Source: an uncultured Phenylobacterium sp. (GTDB lineage Bacteria; Pseudomonadota; Alphaproteobacteria; Caulobacterales; Caulobacteraceae). From it: a stretch of DNA of 6,904 nucleotides. The notes below the pieces were generated by a model that worked only from the letters and a program-made list of their open reading frames with translations, was not told the DNA's origin and searched no databases. This document shows, in pieces, positions 4,596 to 6,904 of this stretch. The stretch is taken from the NCBI GenBank assembly GCA_945952355.1, contig CAMFIW010000154.1, positions 1 to 6,904 on the forward strand, read 5' to 3'. Position 1 is the stretch's first letter. The number at the start of each line of letters is the position of its first letter. A program made the translations under genes and the position numbers.

Positions 4596-5938
4596 TGGGC
4601 GACCCTCCGCGACAGGGCGGCGGCGAAGGCGGCCATATCCGCCTCCGTGGTGGTTTCGGTGGCGCAGACCAGCAGGACGTCGTCCAGGCCGGCGGCTGGG
4701 TCCAGGCGCGAGAACGGCACGCCGGCGACCACGTCGTCGGCCAGCAGCGCCTCGACCGCGCCCGCCGCGCCGCCGGGCACGCGGATCGCGAACTCGTTGA
4801 AGAACCGCGGCGTCAGCATCTCGACGCCGGACACCTTGGCGAGCGCGTCGCGCAGGTCGCGCGCCCGCGCGTGGTTCACAGCCGCCAGCTCCCGCAGGCC
4901 CTTCTCGCCCAGCAGGGAAAGGTGGATCGTGAAGGCCAGCGCGCAGAGGCCGGAATTGGTGCAGATGTTCGAGGTCGCCTTCTCGCGGCGGATATGCTGC
5001 TCGCGGGTCGAGAGCGTCAGCACGAAGCCGCGCTGGCCCTCGGCGTCCACCGTCTCGCCGCACAGGCGGCCCGGCATCTGGCGCACGAACTTCTCGCGGC
5101 AGGCGAAGAGGCCGACATAGGGCCCGCCATAGTTCAGCCCGACCCCGATCGACTGGCCCTCGGCCACCGCGATGTCGGCGCCCATCTCGCCGGGCGACTT
5201 CAGGAGGCCGAACGACACCGCCTCGGTCGTCACCACGATCAGCAGCGCGCCGGCCGCATGGGCGGCTTCCGCGATCTTGCTGACGTCGGTCACCGTCCCG
5301 AACACGTTGGGCGTCTGCACCACCACGCAGGCGGTGTCTGCGTCGATGGCGTCCAGCACCGCGGCCTCCGCGTCGATCGCGGCCGGCAGGCGGGTGATCT
5401 CCATGCCCTCGGCATGGGCGATGGTCTGGGTCACCGCCGCATAGTGCGGATGCAGCCCGCCCGACAGGATCGCCTTCTCCCGGCGCGTGACGCGCTGGGC
5501 CATCATCACCGCCTCGGCGCAGCCGGTGGACCCGTCGTACATCGAGGCGTTGGCCACCTCGAGCCCGGTCAGGGCCGCCACCTGGGTCTGGAACTCGAAC
5601 AGCACCTGCAGCGTGCCCTGGGCGATCTCGGGCTGGTAGGGCGTGTAGCTGGTCAGGAATTCCGAGCGCTGGATGATGTGGTCCACCGTCGCCGGCACAT
5701 GGTGCTTGTAGGCCCCCGCGCCGCAGAAGAACGGACCCGCCCCGGCCGGCCGGTTCAGGGCCGCCAGAGCCGACAGCTCGCGCTCGACCTCCATCTCGCC
5801 GGCATGCAGCGGCAGGTCGAACAGCTTCGCCGAGCGGGCGGCGGCGGGCACGTCGGCGAACAGGTCGTCGATCGACTTCACGCCGATCACGCCCAGCATC
5901 TGGGCGCGGTCGGCGGCGGTCAGGGGCAGGTAGCGCAT
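4592..5938 (-). CDS. gcvPA: Glycine dehydrogenase (decarboxylating) subunit 1
   Basis: This 448-residue protein is the N-terminal half of the split P protein and should form the heterotetramer with GcvPB. It has the PLP-enzyme fold but lacks the catalytic lysine, which GcvPB supplies. Visible family motifs are [14 protein letters not shown] (98-111), [14 protein letters not shown] (130-143), GGLHPHY (160-166), [11 protein letters not shown] (269-279), GRLCGETVD (290-298) and [20 protein letters not shown] (312-331). The length is normal for subunit 1. The start ATG at 5938 opens with MRYLPLT, the usual beginning of alphaproteobacterial homologues. Its AAGGA site (5943-5947) is only four nt away and overlaps the gcvH stop. 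gcvH ends seven nt upstream, and gcvPB overlaps by four nt downstream, so coupling with gcvPB is likely. Confidence 0.96.
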   Translation of the reverse strand: MRYLPLTAADRAQMLGVIGVKSIDDLFADVPAAARSAKLFDLPLHAGEMEVERELSALAALNRPAGAGPFFCGAGAYKHHVPATVDHIIQRSEFLTSYTPYQPEIAQGTLQVLFEFQTQVAALTGLEVANASMYDGSTGCAEAVMMAQRVTRREKAILSGGLHPHYAAVTQTIAHAEGMEITRLPAAIDAEAAVLDAIDADTACVVVQTPNVFGTVTDVSKIAEAAHAAGALLIVVTTEAVSFGLLKSPGEMGADIAVAEGQSIGVGLNYGGPYVGLFACREKFVRQMPGRLCGETVDAEGQRGFVLTLSTREQHIRREKATSNICTNSGLCALAFTIHLSLLGEKGLRELAAVNHARARDLRDALAKVSGVEMLTPRFFNEFAIRVPGGAAGAVEALLADDVVAGVPFSRLDPAAGLDDVLLVCATETTTEADMAAFAAALSRRVAQ

Positions 5939-5945
5939 CGGATCC

Positions 5946-6311
5946 TTAGAGGCTCTGCAGGAAGTCTTCGTAGGCGGCGCGGTCCATCAGGGCCTCGTAC
6001 TCGGCCTTGTCCGCGATCTTGATCTTGGCGAACCAGCCCAGCCCTTCCGGCTGGTCGTTCACCGTCTCCGGCGCGTCGCCCAGGGCGGGGTTGCCCTCGA
6101 CCACCTGGCCCGAGATCGGGGCGTAGACGTCCGAGGCCGCCTTCACGCTCTCGACCACCGCCATGTTGTCGCCGGCCTTCACCGACTTGCCGGCTTCCGG
6201 GGTCTCGACGAACACCACGTCGCCCAGTTGCTCGGCGGCGTAGGCGGTGATGCCGACGGTCGCCACGTCACCCTCGAGGGAGACCCATTCGTGATCCTTG
6301 GTGAAACGCAT
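5946..6311 (-). CDS. gcvH: Glycine cleavage system H protein (lipoyl carrier)
   Basis: This 121-residue cytoplasmic carrier shuttles the aminomethyl group from the P protein to the T protein on a lipoyl arm, which the L protein then reoxidises. It opens with RFTKDHEWV (2-10), the usual H-protein N-terminus. [17 protein letters not shown] (20-36) follows, then the lipoylation motif [14 protein letters not shown] (52-65), with Lys57 as the modified lysine. GWFAKIKI (92-99) lies near the end. Length and order are normal. The ATG at 6311 has an AGAAGGA site (6320-6326) eight nt upstream that touches the gcvT stop. It is the second visible gene of gcvT-H-PA-PB. The identification is firm. Confidence 0.97.
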   Translation of the reverse strand: MRFTKDHEWVSLEGDVATVGITAYAAEQLGDVVFVETPEAGKSVKAGDNMAVVESVKAASDVYAPISGQVVEGNPALGDAPETVNDQPEGLGWFAKIKIADKAEYEALMDRAAYEDFLQSL

Positions 6312-6326
6312 CGGGAGGGTCCTTCT

Positions 6327-6904
6327 TCAGAGCTTGCGGACGTAGCGGTGGGGCACGAAGGGCATCTTCACCACCTCGGCGGCCTGGGCCTTGCCGCGGA
6401 CGATGACCTTCAACTTGGAGCCGGGCGCGGCCAGTTCGGGCGGAACGAATCCCATGGCGATCGGCGACGACAGGCTGGGCGAGAAACCGCCCGAGGTCAC
6501 CACGCCGACGACGGCGCCGCTCTCGTCGGCGATCTCGGCGCCTTCGCGCGCCGGAGCGCCTTCCAGCACCGTCAGGCCCACGCGCTTACGCGGCGCGCCC
6601 TCGGCGAGTTCCTTGGCGATTCGCGCGGCGCCCGGGAAATCGCGCGCCTCGCGGCGCTTCACGGAGACGGAGAAGGCGAGGTCCGCCTCGATCGGGCTCA
6701 CGCTTTCGTCGACGTCGTGGCCATAGAGCGGCAGGCCCGCCTCCAGGCGCAGGCTGTCGCGCGCGCCCAGGCCGATCGGCCGCACGCGTTCGTCCTCGCA
6801 GAGCAGGTTCCAGATGCGCGTCGCCTCGGACGCCGGCACGGAGATTTCGTAGCCGTCCTCGCCGGTATAGCCCGAGCGGGACAGGATCACGTCGGCGCCG
6901 AAGC
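6327..6904 (-). CDS. gcvT: Glycine cleavage T protein (aminomethyltransferase), 3' part
   Basis: This is the C-terminal 191 residues of the T protein, which moves the one-carbon unit from aminomethyl-lipoyl GcvH to tetrahydrofolate and releases ammonia. The 5' end lies beyond the window; a GTG at 6890 is internal. Visible motifs are SRSGYTGEDGYE just after the cut, then GLGARDSLRLEAGLPLYGHD, whose Arg in RDSLRLEAG helps hold the substrate. SPIEADLAF follows, and the C-terminal barrel ends with VTSGGFSPSL and IAMGFVP. It ends at TGA 6327-6329, 15 nt before gcvH. Any glycine riboswitch or promoter of the operon would lie upstream of gcvT, outside the window. Confidence 0.96.
   Translation of the reverse strand, partial: FGADVILSRSGYTGEDGYEISVPASEATRIWNLLCEDERVRPIGLGARDSLRLEAGLPLYGHDVDESVSPIEADLAFSVSVKRREARDFPGAARIAKELAEGAPRKRVGLTVLEGAPAREGAEIADESGAVVGVVTSGGFSPSLSSPIAMGFVPPELAAPGSKLKVIVRGKAQAAEVVKMPFVPHRYVRKL

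Noticed and set aside
4596..5063. N-terminal extension of gcvPB by about 156 codons
   Set aside because: The frame is open, but this stretch is occupied by the conserved end of gcvPA in another frame, and the ATG at 4595 has a good ribosome binding site and a normal ATGA overlap.
3252..5120. Long + strand open frame of over 600 codons opposite gcvPB and gcvPA
   Set aside because: It lies antisense to two well-recognised genes, shows Arg/His/Gly-rich low-complexity translation with no family motif, and is the usual shadow of GC-rich third codon positions.
4595..6022. Long + strand open frame opposite gcvPA and the end of gcvH
   Set aside because: Same reason: an antisense shadow of conserved genes, rich in Arg, His and Gly, with no recognisable motif.
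6312..6326. Glycine riboswitch in the gcv operon
   Set aside because: The intergenic gaps in the window are 15 nt or less, far too short for a glycine aptamer; any such element would be upstream of gcvT, outside the window.

Overview
The window looks like chromosomal DNA from a high-GC alphaproteobacterium, most likely Caulobacteraceae (a Phenylobacterium- or Caulobacter-like genome). The reasons are the separate F0 ATP synthase operon in the order a-c-b'-b, the split glycine decarboxylase (gcvPA plus gcvPB), strong G/C preference at third codon positions, and the character of the protein sequences. The genus is an inference.

Layout. Positions 1-1773 (+ strand) hold the end of the F0 operon: atpB (3' part), atpE, the b' gene and atpF, closed by a clear intrinsic terminator at 1798-1829. 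From the right, on the - strand, comes a glycine cleavage operon, gcvT (3' part), gcvH, gcvPA, gcvPB, with spacings of 15 nt, 7 nt and a 4-nt ATGA overlap. Between the two convergent operons, also on the - strand, lie two paralogous genes for small basic membrane proteins of PGPGW-like type. No gene-free stretch exceeds about 130 bases. There is no tRNA, rRNA, CRISPR array or insertion sequence.

How it works together. The F0 genes make the proton channel (a), the rotor ring (c) and the two-chain peripheral stalk (b and b') of the ATP synthase. The gcv genes encode the T, H and two-part P proteins that split glycine into CO2, ammonia and a one-carbon unit on tetrahydrofolate. The L protein (lpd) is not in the window. 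The function of the two membrane proteins is unknown.

The most interesting part is the paralogue region. The two genes and their leaders form a tandem repeat with an exact 600-base offset at two anchors (start codon and a TTAACCGC motif). Both leaders carry a promoter-like block with a 17-nt spacer, then a hairpin whose stem differs between copies but whose 11-nt loop keeps a CCTCCCC (anti-Shine-Dalgarno-like) core. The last codons of the first paralogue are nearly identical in DNA (32 of 35 bases) to the last codons of gcvPB, so two unrelated proteins end in almost the same tail. The simplest reading is an ancient tandem duplication whose junction captured the gcvPB 3' end. In the F0 operon, the unstructured leader of atpE contrasts with hairpins at the start of the b' gene, which would suit the unequal stoichiometry of these subunits.
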